Source of the DNA: Microbispora hainanensis | GTDB taxonomy: Bacteria > Actinomycetota > Actinomycetes > Streptosporangiales > Streptosporangiaceae | Direction of reading: 5' to 3' | NCBI RefSeq assembly: GCF_006874475.1 | Contig: NZ_VIRM01000011.1 | Location: forward strand, 111,881-175,880 | Length of the DNA: 64,000 nt | Shown: positions 36,292 to 44,967 of the stretch, one piece after another | Layout of the letters: each line of letters starts with the position of its first letter | Position numbering within the stretch: the stretch's first letter is position 1 | Position numbers and translations under genes: made by a program | The notes under the pieces: model-generated | What the model saw: only the letters and a program-made list of their open reading frames with translations | Database searches by the model: none | What the model was told of the DNA's origin: nothing

Positions 36292-36936
36292 ATGCAGATC
36301 GATGTGGTGCTTCCCTGCCTCGACGAGGCGGCGGCGCTGCCCTGGGTGCTCGGCCGCATGCCGGACGGCTGCCGCGCCATCGTGGTGGACAACGGATCCA
36401 CCGACGGGTCGGCCGAGGTCGCCGCCCGGCACGGCGCGCTCGTGGTGAGCGAGCCCAGGCCGGGCTTCGGCGCCGCCTGCCACGCGGGCCTGGAGGCGGC
36501 GACCGCCCCCGTCGTGTGTTTCATGGACGCCGACGCCTCCCTCGACCCCCGGCAGCTTCCGTACGTCGCGGAGGATGTGGTGAGCGGCGCCGCCGACCTG
36601 GTGCTGGGCCGCCGCAGGCCCGTCACCGCGTCGGCGTGGCCCGCGCACGCCCGGCTGGGCAACCGGGTGCTCGCCTGGCGGCTGCGCCGCCGCACCGGCG
36701 CGCCCCTGCACGACCTCGGCCCGATGCGCGCGGCCCGCCGTACGGCGCTGCTGGCCCTGGGCCTGCGGGACCGGCGGTTCGGCTACCCGCTGGAGATGGT
36801 GCTGCGGGCGAGCGAGGCGGGCTGGCGCATCGGCGAGGTCGACGTCGACTACCTGCCGCGGGTGGGCCACTCGAAGGTGACGGGGACGGTCCGCGGCACC
36901 GTGCGGACGGTGCGCGACATGTGGCGGGCGGCGTGA
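36292..36936 (+). CDS. Family 2 glycosyltransferase
   Basis: 214 residues. GT-A fold: VVLPCLDEAAAL, IVVDNGSTDGSA, and CFMDADASLD as the DXD-type metal site. It resembles polyprenyl-phosphate mannose or glucose synthases in size, without membrane helices. ATG at 36292 has TAGCTT seven bases upstream. It is the first of three genes linked by GTGA overlaps (GT2, DUF2064, methyltransferase), so these three act together. Confidence 0.88.
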   Translation: MQIDVVLPCLDEAAALPWVLGRMPDGCRAIVVDNGSTDGSAEVAARHGALVVSEPRPGFGAACHAGLEAATAPVVCFMDADASLDPRQLPYVAEDVVSGAADLVLGRRRPVTASAWPAHARLGNRVLAWRLRRRTGAPLHDLGPMRAARRTALLALGLRDRRFGYPLEMVLRASEAGWRIGEVDVDYLPRVGHSKVTGTVRGTVRTVRDMWRAA

Positions 36937-37595
36937 CGCCGGCCGCGGGCGGCGCCGGGGCGCAGCTCGTCGTCATCGCCAAGTCGCCCGTGCCGGGGAC
37001 CGTGAAGACCCGGCTCACGCCGCCGTACACCGCGCGGGAGGCCGCCGCGCTCGCGGAGGCGGCGCTGCGCGACACCCTGGCGGCCGTCGCCGCCGTCCCC
37101 GCCGCGCGCCGGGTGCTGGCCCTGCTCGGCGAGCCGGGGCCCTGGCTGCCCGCGGGGTACGACGTGGTCGCGCAGCGGGGCGGCGACCTGGCCGAACGGC
37201 TGACCGCCGCCTTCGCCGACGCGTGGACGGCCCTCCCCCTGCCGGTCGTGCTGATCGGCATGGACACGCCGCAGGTCACCCCCGCACTGCTGACCGAGGC
37301 GGTGCGGCTGCTGGACGGGCACGACATCGTGGTCGGCCCGGCCGCCGACGGCGGGTTCTGGCTGCTCGGGCAGCGCACGCCCGACCCCGCCCTGCTGGCC
37401 GGGCTGCCGATGTCCCGGCCCGACACGGGAGCGCTGCTGATGGAGCGGATCCGCGCCGCCGGCGTGCGGACCGCTCTGCTGCCCGAGCTGACCGACGTGG
37501 ACACCGCCGCGGACGCGCACGCGGTGGCCGCGCGGATCCCCTCCTCGCGGTTCGCGGCGACGCTGGCGGCCCTCGGCGCGGACGTCCCCGCGTGA
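36933..37595 (+). CDS. TIGR04282/DUF2064-family glycosyltransferase-like protein
   Basis: 220 residues. The N-terminus VVIAKSPVPGTVKTRLTPP is the family signature and VLIGMDTPQVT the metal-binding region. Related proteins act in arsenosugar or other modified-sugar synthesis, but most have unknown substrates. GTG at 36933 overlaps the GT2 stop; an in-frame GTG at 36921 is also possible. The stop overlaps the methyltransferase start. Confidence 0.85.
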   Translation: MTPAAGGAGAQLVVIAKSPVPGTVKTRLTPPYTAREAAALAEAALRDTLAAVAAVPAARRVLALLGEPGPWLPAGYDVVAQRGGDLAERLTAAFADAWTALPLPVVLIGMDTPQVTPALLTEAVRLLDGHDIVVGPAADGGFWLLGQRTPDPALLAGLPMSRPDTGALLMERIRAAGVRTALLPELTDVDTAADAHAVAARIPSSRFAATLAALGADVPA

Positions 37596-38203
37596 TCGGC
37601 CCCCTCTACGCCGAGTCGCTGGACGGCGCACGGGTCGAGGTCGAGTCGGCCGACGGCGGCACCTGGCCGCTGGAGGCGTGGCGCTGGCTCCACGACGCCG
37701 AAGGGGACGAGGCCATGCTCGCCCGCTGCGCCGACCCGACTCTCGACGTGGGCTCGGGACCGGGGCGGCTGACCGTGGCGCTGACGAGGCGCGGCGTGCG
37801 GGCGCTCGGCATCGACGTCACCCCCCGGGCCGTACGGCTCACCCGCCTGGCCGGCGGGCGGGCCCTGTGCCGTGACGTGTTCGGCCACGTGCCCGGCGCG
37901 GGCCGCTGGGGCACCGTGCTGCTGGCCGACGGCAACATCGGCATCGGCGGCGACCCCGACGCCCTGCTGCGCCGGGCCCGCGAGCTGCTGCGGCCCGGCG
38001 GCGAGGTCGTCGCCGAGCTTGATCCGCCCGGCGCCGCGACCCGTACGGAACGGGTCCGGTTGCGCCGGGAGGGCAGGGTCACCGGATGGTTCGCCTGGGC
38101 GCGGGTCAGCGTGTCCGACATCGGGCCGCTCGCCGCGCGCACCGGCTTCCGTCCGCTGGAGGTGTGGACCGAGGCCGGCCGCTGGTTCTCCGGCCTGGGC
38201 TGA
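37592..38203 (+). CDS. Class I SAM-dependent methyltransferase
   Basis: 203 residues. The SAM-binding motif LDVGSGPGRLTVAL, the acidic GIDVTPRAV and the later LLRPGGEVVAELDPPG form the usual fold. Substrate unknown; linkage to GT2 and DUF2064 genes by overlap suggests a sugar or lipid intermediate. GTG at 37592 overlaps the preceding stop. A 10-bp tandem repeat follows the gene. Confidence 0.85.
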   Translation: MIGPLYAESLDGARVEVESADGGTWPLEAWRWLHDAEGDEAMLARCADPTLDVGSGPGRLTVALTRRGVRALGIDVTPRAVRLTRLAGGRALCRDVFGHVPGAGRWGTVLLADGNIGIGGDPDALLRRARELLRPGGEVVAELDPPGAATRTERVRLRREGRVTGWFAWARVSVSDIGPLAARTGFRPLEVWTEAGRWFSGLG

Positions 38204-38210
38204 GCGCCGT

Positions 38211-38240
38211 GCCCCTCCACGCCCCTCCACGCCCCTCCGC
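38211..38240. repeat. 10-bp tandem repeat (intergenic)
   Basis: Three copies of gcccctccac (the last with one change), just after the methyltransferase stop. Confidence 0.85.
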
Positions 38241-38363
38241 GGCCGGCGCGGGCAGGCCCGGGTTTGGGGAGCCGATGAGGCAAAACGGAGGCCGCGGTTC
38301 CGATCCGCGTCGCACCTGCGCGGATAGCCTGCCGACGGGGGCAGGCGGAAGCGAACGGGGCGG

Positions 38364-39929
38364 ATGGCGGGGATCGCGCGCGCGGTCGCGGGGACGGTCG
38401 CACGACGGTGGCGGGCACGACGGTGGTGGGCACGACGGTGGCGAGCAGAGCGCGGCGACCTCACCGGAGGGAACGGCGTCGCCGGACGGCCCGCCACCGG
38501 GAGCGTGTCCGGCCGGGACCTCGCCTGGGTCGCGGCCCTCACCGTCGCCGCGGCGGCGCTCTACGCGTTCTATTCCTGGCTGAGGCTGGCGCGGTTCCGG
38601 GCGGGCGCGTACGACCTGGTGATCTTCGACCAGGCGATCCGCTCGTACGCGCGCTTCCAGGCACCGGTCTCGATGCTGAAGGGCGTGCACAACGGGTTCG
38701 GGCCGGGGTTCAGCGTGCTCGGCGACCACTGGTCTCCGGCGCTCGCGCTGCTGGCGCCGCTCTACTGGATCCACGACGGGCCGGCGACCCTGCTCGTCGC
38801 GCAGGCCGTGCTGCTGGCACTGTCGATCCCGTTCGTCTGGGCGTACGCCTTCCGCGCCTCCTCGGCGGTCACGGAAGGGCGCCGGGTCGCCTATCCGGTC
38901 GCGGTCGCCTACGCCCTGTCGTGGCCCATTACCGAGGCGGTGGCCTTCGACTTCCACGAGGTGGCGTTCGCGCCGCTGCTCACGGTGGCCATGCTGGAGC
39001 GTCACCAGGCCGGGCGCAGGCGGGCGGCGGTCCTCGCGGCGCTGGCGCTCCTGCTCGTGAAGGAGGACATGGGCCTGCTGCTCGCCGGGTTCGGGCTGTT
39101 CCTCCTCACCCGTCCTCGCGACCGGTGTCTGGGCGCGCTGTTCGTCGCCGGCGGCGTCGCCGCGACCCTGGTGGCGACGCGGGTCCTCATCCCGCACTTC
39201 GGGGGCAGGGCCGACTATTACTGGGCGTACTGGACGCTCGGCCCGGACCTCCCCCGGGCCGTGGCGCACGCCGTCACACACCCGGGCGAGGTCGTCGCGC
39301 TGCTCGCCGATCCGCCGCTGAAGCTGCGCACGCTCGTGCTGACGCTCGCTCCCGTGCTGTTCACCGCCGCGCTGTCCCCGTTGGGCCTGGCCCTGCTGCC
39401 GCAGCTGGTGGAACGCATGCTCGCCGCCACCTACCCGAACTGGTGGACGCCCCGCTACCACTACACGGCCTTCGTCGTCGCGATCGTCTTCGCCGCCGGG
39501 GTCGACGGCGCGCTGCGTGTGGCTCGCCTTTCTAGGCGGCCCGGAAGGCCGGCGCGGGCATGGGCGCTGCTCGTGCTCGCCACCGCCCTCGCGCTCGTGC
39601 CGTTCTTCTCGTTCTGCGCGCTGTTCACGCCCGCCTTCCACACGGAGACCGACAGGACCCGCGCGGCCGAGCGGGCCGTCGCGGCCGTGCCGGACGGCGT
39701 GCTGGTCGAGACGGCCGACTCCCTCGCCCCGGCCCTGTCGCCGCGTACGCGGACCCTGCTGTGGGACCGCACGCCGCGCGGGGCGCCGTGGGTCGTCGCC
39801 GACGTGGGGGCCAGGGCGTTCCCCTTCGACTCGGTCGCCGCGCAGGTCGCGCGGGTCGAGGCCCTGCGTGCGCGGGGCTACCGGGTGGTGTTCCGGGAGG
39901 CGGGCTACGTCGTGCTCACCCGGCCGTGA
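38364..39929 (+). CDS. DUF2079-family membrane protein
   Basis: 521 residues with about ten helices. DUF2079 features: YDLVIFDQAIRSYARF, GDHWSPALALLAPLYW, VAFDFHEVAFAPLL and the NWWTPRYHYTAF region. The family resembles GT-C glycosyltransferases, but the activity is unproven. The N-terminal ~35 residues are Arg/Trp-rich and partly encoded by 15-bp repeats (38401-38445). ATG at 38364 has only a weak GGGGCGG before it; a TAGCCT box near 38326 may be the promoter. It follows the GT2-methyltransferase set. Confidence 0.82.
   Translation: MAGIARAVAGTVARRWRARRWWARRWRAERGDLTGGNGVAGRPATGSVSGRDLAWVAALTVAAAALYAFYSWLRLARFRAGAYDLVIFDQAIRSYARFQAPVSMLKGVHNGFGPGFSVLGDHWSPALALLAPLYWIHDGPATLLVAQAVLLALSIPFVWAYAFRASSAVTEGRRVAYPVAVAYALSWPITEAVAFDFHEVAFAPLLTVAMLERHQAGRRRAAVLAALALLLVKEDMGLLLAGFGLFLLTRPRDRCLGALFVAGGVAATLVATRVLIPHFGGRADYYWAYWTLGPDLPRAVAHAVTHPGEVVALLADPPLKLRTLVLTLAPVLFTAALSPLGLALLPQLVERMLAATYPNWWTPRYHYTAFVVAIVFAAGVDGALRVARLSRRPGRPARAWALLVLATALALVPFFSFCALFTPAFHTETDRTRAAERAVAAVPDGVLVETADSLAPALSPRTRTLLWDRTPRGAPWVVADVGARAFPFDSVAAQVARVEALRARGYRVVFREAGYVVLTRP
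38401..38445. repeat. 15-bp tandem repeat in the DUF2079 gene
   Basis: Three units of gcacgacggtggcgg type, coding the basic N-terminal segment (Arg/Trp/Ala). Confidence 0.8.
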
Positions 39930-39938
39930 CCGGCCGCC

Positions 39939-40682
39939 TCAGGCGCGCACGTACGCGTGCGGGGTCGTGCCGAAGGCGTGCTTGAACGACTGGATGAACG
40001 CGCTGGGGCCGCTGTAGCCGCAGGCGGCGGCCGTCGAGGTCACCGACCGGCCGCCGGCCAGCAGGATGAGCGCGTGGTGGAGCCGCAGCTGGGTGCGCCA
40101 CTGCGGGAAGCTCATGCCGGTCTCCGCGCGGAACAGCCTGCTGAGCGTGCGTTCCGAGGCGCCCACCACCGCGCCCAGCTCGGCGAGCGTACGGCCGTCC
40201 GCCGGATCGGCCTCCAGGATCGCCGCCACGTCGCGTAGCCGGGGATCGGACGGCGTCGGCAGGCACAGCGGCAGCGCCTCGACCTCGCGGAGCTGGTCGA
40301 GCAGCACGCGTTCGAGGTTGGCCCTTTGGCCCGGCGTCGGCTCGTCGTCGCCGGTCAGGGCCACCACCACCTCCCGCAGCAGGGGTGTGATCGCCATGAC
40401 CGTGGGCCGGTCCAGCCGCAGCGGGTTCACCGCCGGGCCGAAGAGCAGCGCCCGCATCTCGGTCGGCCCGTAAGCCTCGTGCGCGTGCGCCACTCCCGCC
40501 GGGATCCACACGCCCCGATGCGGCGGCACCACCCAGTCGCCGATCGGCGTCGAGATCCGCAACACCCCACGATGCGGATGGATGAGCTGATGGGAGGCGT
40601 GGTCGTGCCAGTCGATGCGCTCACGGTGGGCCAGCGGCACGCGGGACGCGCCGCCGCCGGAGGGATGGCGGGTTGCCGACAT
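39939..40682 (-). CDS. AraC-family transcriptional regulator
   Basis: 247 residues. The N-terminal cupin-type domain (HRERIDWHDHASHQLIHPHRG) precedes a C-terminal pair of helix-turn-helix elements (TLAELGAVVGASERTLSRLF and the FIQSFKHAFGTTPHAY signature). ATG at 40682 has TACTCT eight bases upstream. It is divergent from an Fsr-like exporter with 75 bases between starts, so it probably controls that gene. Its 3' end is ten bases from the DUF2079 stop. Confidence 0.9.
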   Translation of the reverse strand: MSATRHPSGGGASRVPLAHRERIDWHDHASHQLIHPHRGVLRISTPIGDWVVPPHRGVWIPAGVAHAHEAYGPTEMRALLFGPAVNPLRLDRPTVMAITPLLREVVVALTGDDEPTPGQRANLERVLLDQLREVEALPLCLPTPSDPRLRDVAAILEADPADGRTLAELGAVVGASERTLSRLFRAETGMSFPQWRTQLRLHHALILLAGGRSVTSTAAACGYSGPSAFIQSFKHAFGTTPHAYVRA

Positions 40683-40757
40683 GACTCGGCAGAGTATCGC
40701 TAGTTCGCCGACACGGTCGTCCGGGATGCTCGACGAAGCCTCTCAAGGAGACGATCA

Positions 40758-41915
40758 GTGACACAGACATCCGTTCAGGCGCCGGCGGCGCGGGCGACGT
40801 CCGCGTGGCCGCGCATGTGGCTGTGGGCGGCCGCGCACGCCGTCGACGACCTCTACCAGGGACTTGTGCCGGCCTGCGTGCCCTATTTCGTGCTCGACCG
40901 GCACTACGGCTACGTGGCGGCCTCCGGGCTGACGATGGCCGCGGCCCTGGGCAGTTCGATTCCGCAGCCGTTCATCGGCCTGGCGGTCGACCGATTCCGC
41001 CTGGGCTGGCTGGCCGCCGCCGGTGTCGCACTGGCCGGCCTCGGCCTCGGCCTGTCCGGGCTGGTGGAGCCCTACCCCGCGGTCTGGGCCCTCGTGCTGC
41101 TGTCCGGGCTCGGCGTGGCCATGTTCCACCCGGCGGCGGGCAAGGGGGCCAGGGAGACGGCGGGAGACAGCGCGACGGCCATGAGCGTCTTCGCGGCGGG
41201 CGGGAGCGTCGGCTTCTTCCTCGCGCCGGTGCTGGCCACGCCAGCCCTCATCGCGATGGGCGTCGGCGCCACGGTCCTGTTCATCCCACCGGCCCTGCTC
41301 GTCGCGTTCGCGCTGCTCAGGAACCGGCCGTCGGCGCGGCCGGGCGCGGCGGGCACGCGCGCGGGCACCGACAGGTGGGTGCCGTTCATGGTCCTCACCG
41401 GCATCGAGGTCGTCAGGTCGGTGACGTTCTTCGGCGTGCTCACCTTCATCGAGCTGTACTGGATCAGGCATCTCGACGCCGGGCGCGGCCTCGCTGGCGC
41501 CGCCCTGGCCTGCTTCCTGGTCGGCGGGGTCGCGGGCACCCTGCTCGGGGGACGCCTCGCCGACCGGATCGGACTCGTGCGAACCGTGCAGATCGGCGGC
41601 CTGCTCGCCATACCCGCGCTCGCCGCGCTGCGCCTGCTCCCGGGGCCCGACCTGCCGCTGCTGTTCGCCGTGCTCGCGGGCATCGCGATCAACATCCCGT
41701 TCGCCGTGCTCGTGAAGCTGGGCCAGGACTACCTGCCCAACCGGCCGGGCACGGCGGCCGGTGTCACGCTCGGGCTCGCCGTGAGCGTCGGCGGGCTCGC
41801 CGCGCCGGTGCTCGGCGTCACGGCGGAGGCGTACGGGCCGCAGGGCGTCTTCACCGTCCTCTGCCTGGTGCCGATCGCGGCCGTGGCGCTGGGACTGTTG
41901 CTTCCTCGCAAATGA
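40758..41915 (+). CDS. MFS transporter, fosmidomycin-resistance (Fsr)-like
   Basis: 385 residues with about 12 helices. Fsr-type features: HAVDDLYQGLVPA near the N-terminus, and GLGVAMFHPAAGKGARE. Proteins of this type export drugs such as fosmidomycin; the actual substrate here is unknown. GTG at 40758 has AAGGAG seven bases upstream. The divergent AraC-type regulator is its likely controller. Confidence 0.88.
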   Translation: MTQTSVQAPAARATSAWPRMWLWAAAHAVDDLYQGLVPACVPYFVLDRHYGYVAASGLTMAAALGSSIPQPFIGLAVDRFRLGWLAAAGVALAGLGLGLSGLVEPYPAVWALVLLSGLGVAMFHPAAGKGARETAGDSATAMSVFAAGGSVGFFLAPVLATPALIAMGVGATVLFIPPALLVAFALLRNRPSARPGAAGTRAGTDRWVPFMVLTGIEVVRSVTFFGVLTFIELYWIRHLDAGRGLAGAALACFLVGGVAGTLLGGRLADRIGLVRTVQIGGLLAIPALAALRLLPGPDLPLLFAVLAGIAINIPFAVLVKLGQDYLPNRPGTAAGVTLGLAVSVGGLAAPVLGVTAEAYGPQGVFTVLCLVPIAAVALGLLLPRK

Positions 41916-42001
41916 GCCGGCAGGTGTGCCTGCTCGGGACGCTCGCAGACGCCCCCCGGCGATCCCCACGGGGTCTGACCGCCTTCGCCTCAGCCCCAGC
42001 C

Positions 42002-43168
42002 TCAGCCTCCGGTGACGACGCCCGGCGTGGCGGCGAGCAGCAGGACGTCGATCCCGGCGGCGCCGATCGCGGCGGCGAAGGGCGCCACGGGCACACGGCG
42101 GGCGAGCAGCAGACCGGCCGCGGCGCACGCGGCCACTCCGGCGAGCGCGAGCCATCGGGCCGGGCCTGCCGGTCCCGGAGGCGCGACAACCAGAAGCGCC
42201 GACGCGGCCAGCAACGGCAGCGGCAGGACAAGCCGCACCCGGGCCGGGCCCAGACGCTGCGGCCAGCCCCGCACCCCCGTCGCGACGTCCGTCTCGATGT
42301 CGGGCAGCACGTTCGCGAGGTGCGCCGCGCAGCCGAGCAGCGCCGCGGCGAGCACGGCCCACCACGCCGGGGGTGAGACCGGCAGCGAGGCCGGCAGTGA
42401 GACCGGCAAGGAGACCGGCAAGGAGACCGGCAGGGCGTGGCCCGGCGTTCCGGTCGTCACGAACACCGGCACCGCGCCGAACCCGGCCGCGTACGGCACC
42501 CAGGAGGCGGCCGTGCCCTTGAGCCACAGGTTGTAAGCCCAGGCCGCGGCGACGGCGACCAGGTGCGTCGCCCCGGCCACCACGCCGCAGGCCAGCGAGA
42601 GCGGCACGCAGACCGCCAGCGCGGCGAACGCGGCGACGCGCACCGTGCGCGCGGACACCAGGCCCGCGACGATCGGCTTGGACGTCCGGCCGGCCGCGGC
42701 GTCCCTGCCGGCGTCCACGGCGTCGTTGCACCAGCCCACGGACAGCTGACCGGTCAGCACGGCGAGAGCGGTCAGCGCCGTCCCCGCCGGGCCCCACCCC
42801 GCGACCGCCACGAGCGCCGTGACCAGGGTCGTCACCGCCGCGGTCGGACCAGGGTGACATGCCCGGGCCAGCCCGGCGGCCGTACGCGCCACCCCGGCCG
42901 CCCCGGCCACGGTAGGCGCCACCCCCGCCGCCCCGTTGGTTCCGGTCGCCCCGGCGTCCCCGGTCATTCCGGCGGCTCCGCTCACCCCGGCGGCCCCGGT
43001 CACCTTGTGCGTCCCGGCGACGCCTTGGCCATCGGCAGCCGCCTCCCTCGCGGTGCCGTTGATGCCTGCCGAGGAGGAGCCCGCGCGACGCGCGTCCCGG
43101 ACCGGCGCGGCGGCGCCCGCGCCGCTACCGGCCACCGCGTCCTCGGGCAGTTCCCCTGAACCGGTCAC
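42002..43168 (-). CDS. UbiA-family prenyltransferase
   Basis: 388 residues with about eight helices. The first Asp-rich motif is NDAVDAGRD, and the second is DIETD in VLPDIETDVATG; both bind the prenyl diphosphate through magnesium. GTG at 43168 is supported by TACGCT seven bases upstream (leaderless). The first ~85 residues are low-complexity Gly/Ala/Thr/Val repeats resembling GAAG units, unusual for UbiA. A second repeat (SLPVSLPVSLP, 12-bp units at 42374-42433) lies in a loop. It is divergent from the type III polyketide synthase and probably prenylates its product. Confidence 0.87.
   Translation of the reverse strand: MTGSGELPEDAVAGSGAGAAAPVRDARRAGSSSAGINGTAREAAADGQGVAGTHKVTGAAGVSGAAGMTGDAGATGTNGAAGVAPTVAGAAGVARTAAGLARACHPGPTAAVTTLVTALVAVAGWGPAGTALTALAVLTGQLSVGWCNDAVDAGRDAAAGRTSKPIVAGLVSARTVRVAAFAALAVCVPLSLACGVVAGATHLVAVAAAWAYNLWLKGTAASWVPYAAGFGAVPVFVTTGTPGHALPVSLPVSLPVSLPASLPVSPPAWWAVLAAALLGCAAHLANVLPDIETDVATGVRGWPQRLGPARVRLVLPLPLLAASALLVVAPPGPAGPARWLALAGVAACAAAGLLLARRVPVAPFAAAIGAAGIDVLLLAATPGVVTGG
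42374..42433. repeat. 12-bp tandem repeat in the UbiA gene
   Basis: Five units of gagaccggcaag type, in frame, coding Leu-Pro-Val-Ser repeats in an extramembrane loop. Confidence 0.88.
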
Positions 43169-43175
43169 AATTTCG

Positions 43176-43181
43176 AGCGTA
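43176..43181 (-). promoter_or_regulatory. -10 box of leaderless UbiA promoter
   Basis: TACGCT on the minus strand, seven bases before GTG 43168. Confidence 0.45.
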
Positions 43182-43284
43182 ACGGGGCATCTCCGACAGA
43201 TCACGATCCGCTCCGAAATGTATGCCGCGGCCGCCAACGGGCAAGAGGGAATTGTCACGGTTTTCGCCTGCACAAGGATGTGAG

Positions 43285-44352
43285 ATGACGCGGATCGCGG
43301 CCGTCCATGGTGTCGTTCCCCCGCATCGCCACTCGCAGGCGGAGATCGCGGACGCGCTCGCGCGGGTCTGCCTTCCACCGGGCGCCGATCGCCGGCTTCT
43401 CGACCGGCTGCACACCAGTGCCCGGGTGGAGCACCGCAACCTGGTGCTGCCGCTCGACCAGTACGGCAAGCTCGACGGCTTCGGCGCGGCCAACGACCTG
43501 TTCATCGAGGCCGCGCTCGACCTGGGCGCGCAGGCCGTCACGGGGGCGCTGGACGCGGCCGGTCTCACCCCGGCGGACGTCGACATGATCATGTGCACCT
43601 CGGTCACCGGCGTCGCCGCGCCGTCGCTGGACGCCCGGCTGGCCAACCGGATCGGCTTCCGCCCCGACGTGAAGCGGGTGCCGGTGTTCGGCCTCGGCTG
43701 CGTGGCGGGAGCGGCGGGGATCGCCCGGCTGCACGACTACCTGCGCGGCTGGCCCGGCCACGTGGCGGTGCTGCTCTCCGTCGAGCTGTGCTCCCTCACC
43801 TTGCAGCGCGACGACACCTCCACCGCCAACCTCGTGGCGGGCGCCCTGTTCGGAGACGGCGCCGCCGCCGTGGTCGCGTACGGGGACGAGCGCGAGCCGT
43901 TACCGGCGGATGCGGCCGGACCGGCGGTGGTGGGGACGCGCAGCCGTCTCTACCCCGGCTCGGAACGCGTGATGGGCTGGGACGTCCGCGACAGCGGCTT
44001 CCGGGTCGTGCTGGACGCCGGGGTGCCCGACGTGGTCCGCACCTATCTGGGCGACGACGTGCACGGGTTCCTCGCCGACCACCGCCTGACCGCCGGCGAC
44101 ATCACCGCCTGGGTCTGCCACCCCGGCGGCCCCAAGGTGCTTGAGGCGGTCGCCGAGACGCTCGCGCTTCCGGACGGCGCGCTCGACCTCACCTGGCGTT
44201 CGCTGGCCGCCAACGGAAACCTGTCGTCGTCCTCGGTGCTGCACGTGCTGCGCGACACCCTCGCCCTGCGGCCCCCGCCGCCGGGCACACCGGGCATGCT
44301 GATGGCGATGGGCCCGGGGTTCTGCTCCGAACTCGTCCTGCTGCGCTGGTAG
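43285..44352 (+). CDS. Type III polyketide synthase
   Basis: 355 residues, thiolase fold. The catalytic triad is visible: Cys in [10 protein letters not shown] (about residue 139), His in VCHPGGPKV (about 278) and Asn in [12 protein letters not shown] (about 311); the C-terminal GPGF loop reads AMGPGFCSE. It extends a starter with malonyl-CoA and cyclises the product; the neighbours resemble the phenolic-lipid set srsABC. ATG at 43285 has AAGGA seven bases upstream. It leads a tight series with the methyltransferase (nine bases) and flavoprotein (overlap). Confidence 0.93.
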   Translation: MTRIAAVHGVVPPHRHSQAEIADALARVCLPPGADRRLLDRLHTSARVEHRNLVLPLDQYGKLDGFGAANDLFIEAALDLGAQAVTGALDAAGLTPADVDMIMCTSVTGVAAPSLDARLANRIGFRPDVKRVPVFGLGCVAGAAGIARLHDYLRGWPGHVAVLLSVELCSLTLQRDDTSTANLVAGALFGDGAAAVVAYGDEREPLPADAAGPAVVGTRSRLYPGSERVMGWDVRDSGFRVVLDAGVPDVVRTYLGDDVHGFLADHRLTAGDITAWVCHPGGPKVLEAVAETLALPDGALDLTWRSLAANGNLSSSSVLHVLRDTLALRPPPPGTPGMLMAMGPGFCSELVLLRW

Positions 44353-44361
44353 GGAGGAGCC

Positions 44362-44967
44362 ATGTCGTCCTGGCCTGTGTCGTCCTGGCCTGTGTTGTCC
44401 TGGCCTGTGTCGCCCTGGTATGTGCTGCTCATCGCGCTCGTCGCGGTGGAGCGCCTCGTCGAACTGGTCGTCGCGCGCCGCAACGCCCGCTGGAGCCTCG
44501 GCCGGGGCGGCGTGATGTACGGCAGGGGCCACTATCCCTGGATGGTCGCCCTGCACACCGGCCTGCTGGCCGGATGCCTGCTGGAGGTGTGGCTGGCGCA
44601 CCGGCCGTTCGTCCCCGGCCTGGGCTGGCCGATGTTCGTGCTGGTCCTGGCCGCGCAGGGGCTGCGGTGGTGGTGCGTCACCACGCTCGGCCCCCAGTGG
44701 AACACCCAGGTCATCGTCGTTCCCGGTCTGCCGCTCGTGCGGCGCGGGCCGTACCGGTTCGGGTGGCTGCGCCACCCCAACTACGTCGCGGTGGCGGTGG
44801 AGGGCGCGGCGCTGCCGCTCGTGCACTCCGCCTGGCTGACCGCGCTGGCCTTCACCCTGCTCAACGTGCCGCTCATGGCCGTACGCCTGCGCTGTGAGAA
44901 CGCCGCCCTCACCACCGCGGCCAGCGGCTCGGTCGCGCCCGGCGCCGGGGCGGAGACCGCGGCGTGA
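44362..44967 (+). CDS. Isoprenylcysteine carboxyl methyltransferase-like membrane enzyme
   Basis: 201 residues with about five helices. The ICMT-type C-terminal motif is present: GPYRFGWLRHPNYVAV followed by the Glu/Arg region RLRCENAAL. In srs-type pathways the equivalent enzyme O-methylates the polyketide ring; no isoprenylated protein is implied. ATG at 44362 has GGGAGG upstream. The first 19 residues are SSWPV repeats from a 15-bp unit. The stop overlaps the next start (GTGA). Confidence 0.85.
   Translation: MSSWPVSSWPVLSWPVSPWYVLLIALVAVERLVELVVARRNARWSLGRGGVMYGRGHYPWMVALHTGLLAGCLLEVWLAHRPFVPGLGWPMFVLVLAAQGLRWWCVTTLGPQWNTQVIVVPGLPLVRRGPYRFGWLRHPNYVAVAVEGAALPLVHSAWLTALAFTLLNVPLMAVRLRCENAALTTAASGSVAPGAGAETAA
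44365..44420. repeat. 15-bp tandem repeat at the methyltransferase start
   Basis: Three full units of tcgtcctggcctgtg and a partial fourth, directly after the ATG, coding Ser-Ser-Trp-Pro-Val repeats. Confidence 0.92.
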
